From Ailanthus altissimus (Eukaryota; Streptophyta; Magnoliopsida; Sapindales; Simaroubaceae): a stretch of 64,000 nucleotides of DNA. Position 1 is the stretch's first letter. Every line of letters starts with the position of its first letter. The position numbers and the translations under genes are program-made. The notes beneath the pieces are model-generated. The model did not search any database. It had not been told where the DNA came from and was given only the letters and a program-made list of their open reading frames with translations. Location: assembly GCA_946807835.1 (NCBI GenBank), contig OX327690.1:6234501-6298500 (forward strand). Reading direction: 5' to 3'. This document shows positions 21,471 through 34,330 of this stretch, piece after piece.

Positions 21471-23555
21471 CTAACACGTCCACCATAAGTTAGTGGATTT
21501 ATTATCATATATCACTTAAATAGATACTATAAATAGATGGTGTCTATGTAAGAAAGAGTGTAGAAATTGATTGAAAAGAATCAAAAACTAGAGTGTGTAT
21601 GTGAGTTGAGAGTGTTAAGCTATAGAACAACTAAGTGTTGATTTGAAAAGGAAGGAGAAGAAGATAATTAAGTGTTAAGTGGAATCTTACTCATGGGTAT
21701 GTTTCTCATTTTCATGCTATAATTTCTTTAGTTATATTTTTTATAATTATGTAGGGTTCATCCTTAGTTAACATGTTTTTATGATAAATTGATAATGAAA
21801 ATGGTTTATAAAGAGGTTGTATAGAATAGAATTGAGAAGAGATTATGTGGAAATTATGTGTTAAGTTTATGAGTAGTTTATTGCCATAAGTAAATTAACG
21901 TTTTAAATAATTATTTTAAATATAATTCTTTTAAATGAATTATACTTCATAAAAATTATTTAAAGCCTTTATTTTTATCAAGAACTCTTTAGTTTTGACT
22001 TTTGAATATATATATTAAATAGTAAGTGGGATCCTAAAAAAACAGAGAATTTAACAATAACATGTATAATTCTTTGAATAAACTGTATTTATATACATGT
22101 ATTTTTATACCAATATTTTTACTATTTAAAAGCTAACACAATAAAGATTTTGAAAAATTTTGTTTCACTCAAAATCTCTAAGAATTCAATTTTATATGAA
22201 TTTCTAAAATAGTGACTGTAATGCTAGAAAACAAAAAATTCAGCAATAAACCTAAATTACAAAAATCATTTCACTTACCAAAAGATCTTCTAAAATTTTG
22301 AAAGTTTATATACTGGTTTTTATATATGTCTAGGTATTCTAGTTTTAATTTCATAATTTTTAGACAATTGTAAAATATTTTATAAACTAACTTATGAATT
22401 ATGTTCACATATAAAAACTGTTTGACAGATTATGTCAAGTAGAAATATTATTTTGTTTTTAATAATTTTGCTAAACTAAATATACTAAATAAATTATATG
22501 TTAAACCTTTATGTAGCTACTATAGATGAGAATAGAGTTTATATGAATTCGATGTACAAAATATGAGATATGAATTAGAGTATTTACTGTTTAATACTGA
22601 AATAGATAGAAGGATAGTCATAGGTTGAGAGATATATCTAGTTGGGGAATGATTATGGTAGGTAATTAGTTGTTATCTTGATGAATAGCATACTTGCGGT
22701 ATTCAGATAAGTATAGATATTCTTTGAGGTATTTGGTTTTTGTTGAGGTAAGTAACTTCATTCATAATATATCCATTTTGTTTTCAAATAAGAAATGTTA
22801 TTATTGTGATATTCGAAATATAAAAATGCTTAAAGATATTTATAATTTGTTATTACTTCTAAAACTTGTTTATGGTTTTTCAATTAAATTAATTTTCATT
22901 GATTTTTATCAAAGAATGAATATATCTTTAAAGTTTATGTATTATTTTGAAGTTTTTAAACAAATAATTTTTTTATAGTTTTTAAACAAATAATTTATTT
23001 ATAGTTTTTAAACATCTCTTTAAACAAGATTGAAAAATTATAGATCTCTATATGATAACTCAAAATTATGGGTTCGATTTTGAGTTAATTGGATAATTTT
23101 TATAAGAATGTTGCAAGCTATTATTATAAAAGAATAGAAGTTATGATATTTGAAATGAAATGATTATTGAAACGAGAATTTAAAGAAAATGTTTTGGTTC
23201 ATTGTCTATATCATATGATGCTGAACAATTGACATAATATACAATTCGGACCAGCTGGTATCTTTTATGAATGTGCACACTACATATGAATATTGGTCGA
23301 GTTATCAGGGGTATAGGTCACATTATAAGATTCTGCTATTGGCCGGGTCACCGGGGGCACAGGTGATACTATATGACATGAGCAACCTTTGTTTACTTTT
23401 GATAGATATGAAAGTTTATAAGAATTGTTATCGAATTAATTTTCATATTGACTTATGATATTGAAGAATTTTGCTGTGACAAATTTGAAATTAAAATATT
23501 TTATTGATATTATTGATAACATTTAAAAAATGCTTACAACCTTTCAAATAAGAAC
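21471..23555. other. AT-rich stretch between two arrays, probable decayed LTR
   Basis: I see no gene. ACTATAAATAG at about 21527 could be an LTR promoter. The only GC-richer part is 23285-23375 (GGCCGGGTCACCGGGGGCAC), a phrase of the type found in gypsy LTRs. The short ORFs here translate to low-complexity sequence. Confidence 0.4.
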
Positions 23556-23559
23556 CCTA

Positions 23560-24593
23560 ATACATTATGAATATTTTACTTATCGAGTCGACGACTTACC
23601 CTTCGTCATTAACATTTTTACAGATTAAGTTTTAACCTCATAAGTTACCTTGGAGTTGGAGTTGGGCAATTAGAAAGCTATTTATTATTTAATAAGAGAA
23701 AATTATGTCTCTAATAATTTAAGTTTTGGTTTTCTTAAGTTCTAAGAATAGTTCAAAAGTTGGGGCGTTATTTTAGAGATTTATCTTTGTCTTTATATGA
23801 AGAGATACTGAGAACTTTTGGTTTGATGAATAAAGATTTGATGAATTTTCATATAAAGAGTGTTTTATAAGAACCCTAATACATTATGAATATTTTTCTT
23901 ACCGAGTCAACGACTCACCCTTTGCCTTTAACATTTTTGTAGATTAAGTTTTAGTCTGGTGAGTTACCTTGGAGTTGGAGTTGGGCAATCAGGAAGTTAT
24001 CTATTGATTAATAAGAGAAAATTATGTCTATAGTAGTTTAAGTTTTGATTTTCTTAAATTCTAAGAATGGTTCAAAAGCTAGGGCATTATTTTAGAGATT
24101 TATTTTTGTCTTATATGGAGAGATATTGAGAACTTTTGGTTTGATGAATAAAGATTTGATGAATTTTTATAAAAAGAGTGTTTTATAATAACCCTAATAC
24201 ATTATGAATGTTTTATTTACCGAGTCAACGACTCACCCTTCGCCATTAATATTTTTGTAGATTAAGTTTTAGCCTGGTGAGTTATCTTGAAGTTGGAGTT
24301 GAGCAATCAGGAAGCTATCTATTGCTTAATAAGAGAAAATTATATCTCTAATAGTTTAAGTTTTGATTTCCTTAAATTTTAAAAATGATTCAAAAGCTGG
24401 GGTATTATTTTAGAGATTTATCTTTGTCTTTATTATGGAGAGATATTGAGAACTTTTGGTTTAATGAATAAAGATTTGATGAATTTTTATAAAAAGTGCG
24501 AAGTATAGTACTTTGGTTCTGTAATAGAATTAGTAGCATTCTCATTTTGACTCGTGTTATATGCATGTGAAATTTGAGGTGTTACATTAAGAT
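23560..24593. repeat. Tandem array, about 313-bp unit x3, at the right end of an LTR-like block
   Basis: Three head-to-tail copies begin at about 23560, 23870 and 24188 with AACCCTAATACATTATGAAT. Each contains CGAGTC(A/G)ACGACT, CCTTGGAGTTGGAGTTG-like text, AATAAGAGAAAATTAT and GATGAATAAAGATTTGATGA. The block ends near 24593 with TTTGAGGTGTTACA, a typical gypsy LTR terminus. No second LTR or pol was seen, so it is probably a solo or truncated LTR. Confidence 0.65.
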
Positions 24594-25639
24594 TTATAAT
24601 AAAAGAAAATGGTGATTGGTATAAAAGATTTACATAAGAGATGTGGTTCCAAAAGATTCTTGGCTGATGAAGGAAATAAAATGGCTTTATCTGTGCGATG
24701 TTAATGTTAACATTTCATCCTATTAATCCAAATATTGTCTACTCATACTTTATTTCGAGGCTTGTGTCTTATAACATGTGATCATGAACATTGTAAGAGA
24801 TAAGTGAGAATCAAACTGATTTTTTGTTATGGAGAAATTTTTTTCCAGTTGTGCATTATTGGCGACCAACTCCAAATTTCTCTACTCCTTGAAAATGCTG
24901 ATAAAATTCCTATAAAAGCTCATATTCATGTTCATACACATATTTAGGTACGTACAATCAGATAAGACACGTGGGTTTAAACTATTTTTTGGAACTCAAC
25001 CTGTGATTCGTGATTTGGTATATAGGGTTGTGCTAAGTAAGGCATAAAGCATATGGACCCTATGCTAAACTCTACTTGATGGCTATTTCATGCAAAATAC
25101 CCTTATATATACAATAGCACATGTGTTCTCAAACTCCTACTTTTCTCATAATTTATGATTGAGTTTATTCATAAAAAAATTTTACATTCAAGTTGGCCTA
25201 AACAAATTCACAACATCAAGTTTTTTAAACTTTATAAACTCTTTAGAAGTTTGGTCTTACTCTTTAGAAGCTATGATCTATTATTTAGATTTACGAGATA
25301 TGTTATTGTATAACCTACCATGTCAATACAGAATAATAACAACTAATGATATCTATAATGTCACAGCCTCCCAGAACAACTCCAAAATTTTTGGCAACTC
25401 CACTAGAGAGTTGGCTACCATCTTGAGATAGTAAAGACTAATAGAAAAGATGAAAACTTAAAAAATAATGTTACTAAGGAGCAAGATGAAAATTGACACC
25501 ACAAGGATTTGCAAACCAATCTACTTATAAGTCTAGAAGAGATAAAGATTGATCAAGCCGTAGACGTCGTTTGAAGGCCATAGCCATAATTAATTTTGTG
25601 AGAATATTGATTAAAAATTATCGGGATATGATTTGGAGA
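24594..25639. other. Spacer without recognisable gene
   Basis: The sequence is AT-rich and of low to medium complexity. A 90-codon ORF at 25159-25431 has no family signature and I do not treat it as a gene. Confidence 0.4.
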
Positions 25640-26100
25640 GCAAGTCAAGTGTGTAGGGTGCGTAAGGATCGAAGACGGACGCGAAAGGAGGCAAAAGAAG
25701 AAGGGGTGGTGCCCAGGTGTGGGCGCCACGACGACCAGGTGCTGGGCGCCGCGACGCCCAAAATAGAACCTGAACGCTGCGACGTTGGGCGCAGGAACAG
25801 TTTTCTGTTTTGATACTTACCTATTTCGTCTTCCACTTGCTTCAGAACTCCCTAATACGATTCCCACACATTTAGGATAAACCTAAGACGTCCTAAAACC
25901 TATATAAAGGCTCTCTATTAGTTTGTGAACACATTTTAGTGATTATTAAAGAAATCTTTATGATTTTTAGTGATAAAAAATTCATAAATTTCAAGAGAAT
26001 TTTTTTTATGAGTCTTTTTTGTAAAAAATATATTTTGTGAGTGTTTTGTGGTTCAATAATAAGAGTGAGTGATCTTAATTCGCAATGAACATATACAAGT
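25640..26100 (+). mobile_element. LTR-like fragment with GC-rich island and TATA box
   Basis: A GC-rich patch at about 25660-25800 repeats GGGCGCC / GCGACG motifs. It is followed by CCTATATAAAGGCTCTC (about 25899), a strong TATA context, and a U5-like AT-rich tail. This arrangement is common in plant LTRs, but no boundaries or partner copy were found. Confidence 0.45.
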
Positions 26101-26739
26101 TGTCGAGCTACGTAAATTTATGTGTTCTTCTTCTTTTATCTTTATTTTTTTTAATTCTTTAATAACTTATTTTACATATATTACTTGGATTATTTTTGTT
26201 TGTTTATGTGCTTATTCAACAAATTTTTTGGCACTAAAGATGTCAATCCTACAAATTACAGAAGAAGTAGCAATAATCATATAAGAAGAACCTGAGAAGC
26301 CGAAGGAGAAATTGCAGGATCCTATGGTGAAAGCTTTATAATAGATGATATGATTTCATTGAATGATTTTACCAAGACAGCTATGTGTAAGACTTTTTCT
26401 AAATATACAAAAAGTATCAGAAAGGCCGACAACCCCTTGAAAATGCAGATCCAATGTCTAACAGTTGCCCATATGTTAACTTTGTTTTAACAGTTATTTA
26501 TTTTAGCCTATATTTTATTTTGTTTCGGTTCAACTCGGTTGAAGCTTTCGGAAAACCGACCCGTATTCGATTGGGTTCGTTTTTCATAAAAACCAAATTG
26601 AAATAGGTAAAACCCCTAAAACCCCAAAGCCGTTTCTGAGAAACCCAGAGGCAGAAGCAACTGGCTCTTTACTTCATATTCATTTTCGAATTGTTATTCA
26701 TAAATATTCATGCTTGCTTAGTTGCATAGAGTCTTTTCA
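26101..26739 (+). promoter_or_regulatory. ERG upstream region and 5' leader
   Basis: The first part (to about 26520) is repeat-like AT-rich sequence. From about 26520 the composition becomes more balanced and runs into the ERG start, consistent with promoter and leader. No TATA box is obvious. Confidence 0.35.
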
Positions 26740-29700
26740 ATGAAAGCTTTGAAAGCTTTGAGAGCTTTAAGAACTCTCACAACCCTCACAACAAAAGCAC
26801 CCAACAATAACAAACCCCAATTAATCCTAAACCCATTATTTGTTTCTCGATATTTCTACTCGGCTCAGCCTCAACATACAGACAACGAAAATGACAACGA
26901 AAGTGATTCTGTTTTCGACAGTTCCCATTACAGAATCCCCAAAATCGTTGATGTTGAAACCACCAGTATGTCAGAGGCAACGTGGGATGAGAAATACAGA
27001 GAGAGGGCTGATAGAGTAATTTTTGGGAAAGATACCCAAAAAGGGAAGTTCAGGATTCGCGAGGGCGAGGAAGAAGAGGGAATGAAGAATAGGGCTCTTG
27101 CAAAAGCGCTTCTTGAAGCTGCTTTGGAGAGAAATGAAGAGGAAGAAGAAGAAGTGAAAGAGGAAGATCAGAAATCGCTTGCTGTTGGGATTATTGGTGC
27201 TCCTAATGCTGGAAAGTCTGCGATGACTAATTATATGGTTTGTCTGTTGGTTTTTGAGTTATTTTTGTTGGTTTTTGAATGATGGGTTTGTGTGAATTTC
27301 TAATTTTTATTATAGTATGATCACCACTTATAAAAATTCTTTTAATTGGAATGAACAGAATATATAGGGGAATTGCATATTATTTTATGTGATTTCAGTT
27401 TGGAGAGTTTTACAAGTGCCCATTTGGTCATTCATGAAAAAGATGAGTTTTTGGAAAGGGACATTGGAGATAGAGTTGTATTAGTGTGAATATGCAAGCT
27501 GGAATTCTGTGATGTTGGTTTTATATGGTTTGCCTGTTGGTATTTTTGAATGACGGGTTTTGTGTGAATTATTAATTTTATCATAGTTTGATCACCATTT
27601 AAATTTTTTTTTTAATTGGAATGAACAGAATATATAGGGGAATTGCATATTATTTTATGTGATTTTCAGTTTGGAGAGTTGTACAAGTGCCTAATTGGTC
27701 ATTTATGAAAAAGATGAGTTTTTGGAAAGCGGCAGTGGAGATAGAGTTGTGTTAGTGTGAATGTGCAAGCTGGAATTCTATGATGTTGGTCTTAGTACTT
27801 TGAAGAGAGTGAGAGAGGCCAGTTTGTTTGCCGGAGGCAAAAGAAGTTCTCTTGTAGTTGATGTCTTATAGTGGACAATTAGCATTGTTGGCACATCGGG
27901 TTGTATTTGTAATCAATTTTAATGAGTAACTGTTGATAGCAAGAAGGGTTTCCAAATTTTATTAAGAAGAGAATTTCATACCTTATGCCTCTTGGCTTTA
28001 ACTGAAGATATGAATAGGTTTGCAGTGGTTCAAATATTACCAATTGAAGAAACAAATTCAAACATAATTTGGGCCCATTGTGATTCGGGTTATTTGGGGT
28101 ATTAATCAAGCAATATTTATAAAAATAAAGAAGTAAAAATTGACATAATTGAAATTTTAGCTATCTATTAGCTCTTAGAGAGTTTAGAAGTTGGTGTATG
28201 TGTTTCAAATTCAATAGCTTATGTGGTAGTTTTTGACTAATGAATTACTTTCTGCAATTTCCCTGTATGTACTTCTGATTTTCTTTGAAAGCAAAAGGCA
28301 TAGAAATGAAATAGAACAATATTGGTTTTCCAGGAAAAATAGATATAGCACCTTATATCAGAGTACTAATTATTATATGGCCGAGGCTTTATGAATCATT
28401 GAGGATATTCAACCATGGGCAAAATTATTTGTTTGTCCTTGTGAGATGGCTAGAATTCTTTGTTCTAGTTAGCATTATGACTCTGGTTCCAAAATGTTAC
28501 CTTATTGAACTATTTCAATTGTTTTCCTGTATTCCTAATTGACAGTCAGTGGTAGCTTATACAAAAGAAAACAGTTTTATGGAATTGTTTGGTTCTGCAA
28601 CATTGACTTAGATGAGAATATATGCAAGAAATTTGTAAAGATACATCTTTTACGGACTGAATCTTTTTTTTCTTTAGATAGGAATTACTTCATCAAACAT
28701 TACTGTAGGAAATGTGCCATTGCCTCTCATGTCTAGTTTGTCAATTTTTTTATTCAGAAATAGTTGTAGAGAATGTATTCGAAGATTTAATGTTTTGCAC
28801 AGTTGGGCTAGAGAATTCTCCCAGTTTAAGCATTCATGTACATGTTTAATATATTTTGCCAGAGGTAGCATTATTAATGTTTCAATGGATTCTTGACCAA
28901 TATATTCAAATCATGACTATATGTGCTGATACTTGATATCTTTATTGCACCTGTTATAGGTTGGGACAAAGGTTGCTGCTGTTTCACGAAAGACTAATAC
29001 AACCACTAATGAAGTCTTAGGAGTGATGACAAAAGGGGACACTCAAATTGTATGTTTGTGGTTTTGATAAACTCCACTTAGTTTTCATCAATTTCATCCA
29101 ACAGTTCATAACTCTGTTAAGATTAAAATGGTTATACAATATAGAAGCACAACTATGTGATGGTGTTTCATTTCAGAAAACATGTCTATATTTTACATTT
29201 TCTTTTTGGTTTATAGGATGTGTCATCTTATTTTTTAAATAGTATTGCTGTTTTATGGTGAACAAAAGTAGGTTTTTCTTGTTTAAATTTTCTTTTTCCT
29301 TCAGGAATGTTATAAGTGTCATCTTGTAAATGATCCATCGATATTTTTCATCCTTCCCACTCAAGAACATATCAGTAAAGTTAGAACATTTGAATATTGG
29401 TTTTCCTTGCACTTTTATGTTTCTTAAGGCAATAATATGAAAGAAAATCATGTTTTCTCATCATTCTAGTTTTGCTATACTGCTATTAGGAGACGTCACT
29501 GTTCTAATTGCATATATTTGTTACTCAGTGCTTCTTTGATACCCCTGGGCTTATGTTGAACAAAAGTGGGTATCCTTACAAAGATGTGAAGGTTCGCGTG
29601 GAAAGTGCTTGGAGCTCAGTTAATCTATTTGAGGTTCTCATGGTTGTCTTTGATGTTCATAGACATCTTACCAGGTTAGTGGTCCATCGCATTTAGTTTG

Positions 29701-32700
29701 ATTAGATTCAGGTTTCCAGGTTAATTTTTCTCTATGACACCCACTTAGCATGCTACTTTATGAATGTCTTGTACTCAGTTCATGAATAAAGGTTTTAGTT
29801 ACTGCTGAAGGGATGTGAAATTTATAAGCTACATATGCAAATCTGGCATTTATCGTTATTAGCTTTGACTGATTGAAACACTTTTGTCTATCATTCAATT
29901 TATTTATTACAGAACCTCACTTTGTGATGACTTGGCACTCTTACAGGTCAGCTCCACTCAGGGCTATGTTTGTCATTCCATTCTATCTAGAGGTTGCCAA
30001 TCTTGATATCTGTCTAATGTCAACACACAATATTAAGTTTGATAAGTTAGCATAATACTCGTCCTGCTCAACTCGACTCAGGCTAAATTCTACCGGCAGC
30101 ATAATCTTTACTCTTGTTCTTTTGTAATCAGAGTGAGAGATCAAATAATTTTTACTTTGATCGTTTTACCTGGCTGATATTCCTACTGTCGCCTCTTGCA
30201 GACCCTTTTGTTTGATTAGCCCGTACTCCAACCTAGTGGAATCTACTATTCATAATTGATAACTTTCATTGTGCCTCCAGTTTCTTGTGATGAGTGATTA
30301 ATTTAGTTAAAAATATTTAAAGATTAATGTTCCCCTATCACCCATTCCTCTGCGCCCCTTTTATCCTCTTCTGGTATTAGTCTTTCTTTTCCTGTCGTCC
30401 ATATCTTGAGGAAATTCCCATTTCTATGTGTTTCTGGTTTAAGTTTTCTCAGTTCTAGCTCATTTCTTATGTTCTTTTAATAATTACTGTGATAGAGGAA
30501 AAAGAGAAAGTTAATTTATTTATTTACTTTAAGAGCCATACTTTCCTGGCATAAAACAACACATTTGCTTTCTTATGTCTTGTGGCTGTTGCCTGCAAGC
30601 ATTTAGCATAGACATAGTGTGAATGCCAGAATTTTTTTTTTTTTAACGGAAAATAACCAAAACCTAAGTGGTAAATTATCCGGCAATTTAGTTTTGAGAT
30701 TCTAGATATTGCTGAAATCTGTGAAAGACACTTTATCTGGAGCATGAGTGAGCTGTCTTTATTTCGATCAAATGTCCGAACTGCACGTCATATGTTTTAG
30801 CATCTCCTAGTATCTGGTTAATTTATGGACACTGAATTTGTGACCTTAACGACTTACATAACTGATTCTTGGTTAATTTCTTCTTTGAGTAATGCTGTTT
30901 TTCTTTGTGGTTTGGTGGTTTTGCCTTTGTGTTCTTCTTTCATAATTTTGTTATTGATCACATGATCTTTTTTATTTAATCCATATAGACCTGATTCAAG
31001 GGTTGTAAGATTGATTGAGCGTATGGGCAAACAAGCTCACCCAAAACAGAAGCGAGTTTTATGTATGAATAAAGTTGATTTAGTTGAAAAGAAAAAGGAC
31101 TTGCTAAAAGCTATTGAGCAATTTAAGGATCTTCCTGCATACGAAAGGTAGGGTATTCTTGTCAATAATTGAAGTTTCTAGTTTCTTTTTGGAATGTTGA
31201 GCATGAATGCTTAAGGTAGGCTTCGGTTAATTCATTTTGTTTAATATTTTCTCCAGAATATTTTTGACATCAGGACTGAAGGGTGCTGGAATAAAAGATC
31301 TTACCCAATATTTGATGGATCAGGCATGTTTTCATGATTTTCATTTCATCTTTATGGTGTTTGTGTATGTGTGAGTGTGTGTGTGCGCGCTTGAGTATTT
31401 GCAACTTTTTAATGCTCTGGAATATGTATTCTTAATGTAATTTCTCTTAAGTTCTGCTTGATGTTTGTCTGGTTTCAGACATTGAACAACATATCTTGCA
31501 TGCTGCAATCATTTTGTGTCTGTTATGAGGTTTAAATTTGTGTGTTATACAAATATTGCTTTTTCTGATTTTATATTGTGTTCATTTTCTTTCTAATGTT
31601 ACTGGGATACATTTTTTTTGTTTTGTATGTTGGGAAAATGTCATTTTCAAATTTAAATGCATTAAATGTGACTATCGATGAAATAGTTATCAAGCCTGAT
31701 GGAAACTGTTTCTTAAGATGACAATGGCCAAATTCTCTAGTTGTCCATCAATTTGTTCAAAATTCTTTAGTCTTGCATCAATTTGTCCAAAGTTAATGTT
31801 TCTTGGGATTAGAAATGAAAGAAGCTTCTTCCTATACAGTATTTGAGGTTCCACCTCTTCCTCCATGTGCATCTTTGTTAGTGTAAATTTGGTAAAAAAT
31901 GTAAAATTCCTAAACTCCACTAACCACCTCCCTGTCGTTTTTCCTTATGGTTATATATTTTGTCCAAAATGAAGACACATGTTTGGTCTTTCATTGGCAT
32001 GAACATGCTTGTCACATGTACAATTTTACCAATAGAATCCTTAGAACTTGTGCTTTGACAATCCTGTAACCACTATTTACTTTGTTCTAAATCATGCTTC
32101 TGACTCTGGCTCTTCAATGGCTTTTAATTAATAGGCAGTTCAAAGACCATGGTCTGAAGATCCATTAACTATGAATGTAGAAGTTATGAAGAATATTTCA
32201 CTGGAAGTTGTGCGGGAGAGGTTACTGGACCATGTACATCAGGTATAGCAGTTTGCTCCTTTTATAGTTGTATAATGTTGTTGTATTCCTATATTAAATT
32301 AATCTTCTGAAAGAGATGGGGAGCTGCACATTTGTGTCTCTCAACCGACTTGAGGAGAAGTTTGTTCCTTTCAGGAAATTCCTTATGGTATTGAACACCG
32401 GTTGATGGACTGGAAGGATTTACGAGATGGCTCTCTTAGGATCGAACAACACTTCATTACTAACAAGCTAAGCCAGCGAAAGATTCTCGTGGGGAAGAAT
32501 GGCTCTAAAATAGGGTAATTCGCTCAAATCTTTAGGATTATTCATCCATTTATGTCATAATCATTCTGGTGATACTGTTCCAACTTTTTGTTCAGAAGAG
32601 TGCATTTTTATCATCTTAATCTTATACTATCATCGCATCGTAGTAATATTCTTGTCATGAGTGTTTGTGCAATTTTTGTGGGTACTCTGGCCCTAATATA

Positions 32701-33165
32701 TTGAAATTTTTGAGTCACTTCATTCCATGTAAACCTGAATGAAACTAACAACATTGTAATAGGATTTAATCATTTTTCAATAGGTTTGTGTCAATTATAA
32801 GATTAGGCTACTAGGCTCTTGTTTGGAGCAGATGTCACAAAGCAAAATTCTCAAATGTTCTTTAGATAATTTGATGAACCCTTCTTCAAGCTTTAGCTTA
32901 AAGACTTCTATTGATGCACTTTGGCATTGCTGCTTCAAATTTTAATAGCTATTTTGACTCTCATAAGTGAAGCAGTATCTGTTTTTTAGACTAACAGAAA
33001 AACGGTGTCTGTTTTCAAGTCCCTTATTTATTTTTCCTAATTGAGATCTTGCTCTATGTATGCTTTTTTGTAAACAGGAGAATAGGCATTGAAGCTAATG
33101 AAGAGCTAAGGTCCATCTTCAAGAGGGAAGTACATCTCATCCTCCAGGTTAGACTTAAGTCTTGA
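26740..33165 (+). CDS. ERG: Mitochondrial Era-like GTPase ERG, eight exons
   Basis: This is an Era-family GTPase with a KH RNA-binding domain, predicted to help assemble the mitochondrial small ribosomal subunit. The Antirrhinum orthologue ERG is needed for seed development. Exons are 26740-27237, 28960-29049, 29529-29674, 30989-31147, 31257-31323, 32135-32242, 32375-32514 and 33078-33165 (TGA), giving 431 residues with all phases consistent. Residues 1-45 are Arg/Leu/Thr-rich with few acids, like a mitochondrial presequence, followed by an acidic stretch (EEEEEEVKEED). G1 is GAPNAGKS (153-160), the T-rich switch is NTTTNEVLG, G3 is DTPG (200-203), G4 is NKVD (272-275) and G5 is TSGLKG. The KH GxxG loop is GKNG (396-399). 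Intron 5 appears to use a GC donor (CAG|GCATGT at 31324). Identity is very secure; the exon 5/6 junction has one alternative. Confidence 0.95.
27233..27795 (+). repeat. Tandem duplication of the exon 1/intron 1 boundary of ERG, about 288 bp x2
   Basis: The sequence from ATATGGTTTGTCTGTTGG at 27233 is repeated from 27522 (ATATGGTTTGCCTGTTGG) and stays aligned to about 27795, with scattered substitutions and small indels. The last exon 1 bases and the splice donor are therefore present twice, the second time inside intron 1. Confidence 0.85.
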
Positions 33166-33813
33166 AGTGATGTGCTCAACGAATTAATCAGTTGTCAAGA
33201 ATCGCATCATTTCAGACTGTACCATCTGGATGTGTATATACAAGAGCCTGTCAGGTGCAATTGTAGGATAATCTTCTGGTATCTTTTCCTTTGGAGGCCA
33301 TTTAGAGCCCAGCTTAAATAGGCTCTCATACAGGAGTTTTAATTGGAAACTAAGGTGGGGTAAAACGAATAAGCCTAAGGGGCCCATATTTTGAGTGAAA
33401 ATCTCCATAATCTTTCTGTATTTGTTTCTCTTCCAAAACCTTGTTAAGATTGATTGTTTACCCTTTTGATTCAGAATTCATTCTGGTATTTATAAATTTT
33501 GTATTAATGCACCCATGTAAGAAACCAAGATGATGTTATTCATAAATTATATATTCAGTAATCAAATAGTTTTAAGAGTGAACATCTTTGGAGCATATGT
33601 AAATATTTAACTTGATTCGTGTTTGTTTTTGTTTCTGTTTTCATATGGATTTGCTTTTGGGTTGTTCTATTGAATTGCGAGTATCTTACTAGTGGTTAAT
33701 TGTTGTGATTTTTGCATGGTTAAGTTTTGATCTCCACAAGTTCAGCACATAGGAACAATACCAAACTTTTATGGTGTAGTTGGGTTTGTGGTTTGATTTC
33801 TTAGTTAATCAAG
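33166..33813. other. ERG 3' flank
   Basis: The sequence is AT-rich and presumably holds the ERG 3' UTR in its first few hundred bases. I see no other gene. Confidence 0.4.
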
Positions 33814-34326
33814 TGTCATGAACCTTTTGAGAACAGTACGGCTTTAGACGTGTTGCGCGCTAAGCAGTCTAGAAATACCACACAAAGAAGAGAGGAGAAA
33901 AACACACAAAGTGTTTTAGAAAAAAGGTCTTTATATTGCTGAAGAGATTACAAGTTATGAGATTATACTTTGTACAACTAAGGTTCTTCTCTTATATACT
34001 AGTAGTCTTATATAATCGACGGTTAAGATTTAAACAATTTAACGGTGTATATACAAGATAGAATAATATGTCATAGAATATTTTTAGATGTCATCACATA
34101 TGTTATGGAATTTTTTCATTTCAAATAGGGGTTTACGACCCTAATAAGTCGTGAGCTTGGCTAGGATTTTCACTCATGTCAACGGATCTTCTAAAAGTTC
34201 CGGCTTATGAATCGCTCCAACGGTTCATATAATCTATAGGAGGTTCTGTCGAGCATCAAGTATTTAAAAAAATATTTGAAAAACATTTAAGGCGTAACAT
34301 ATTTGAAAAACATTTAAGGCGTAACA
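33814..34326 (-). mobile_element. Solo LTR (copia-like), minus orientation
   Basis: A 513-bp block reads TG...CA on the minus strand (TGTTACGCCTT to TTCATGACA). It contains a TATATAAGAGAAG promoter-like box in that orientation and is flanked by CAAG on both sides (33810-33813 and 34327-34330). A 27-bp direct repeat (ATTTGAAAAACATTTAAGGC) at its right end is probably a local duplication of the terminus. No internal domain is present. Confidence 0.6.
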
Positions 34327-34330
34327 CAAG

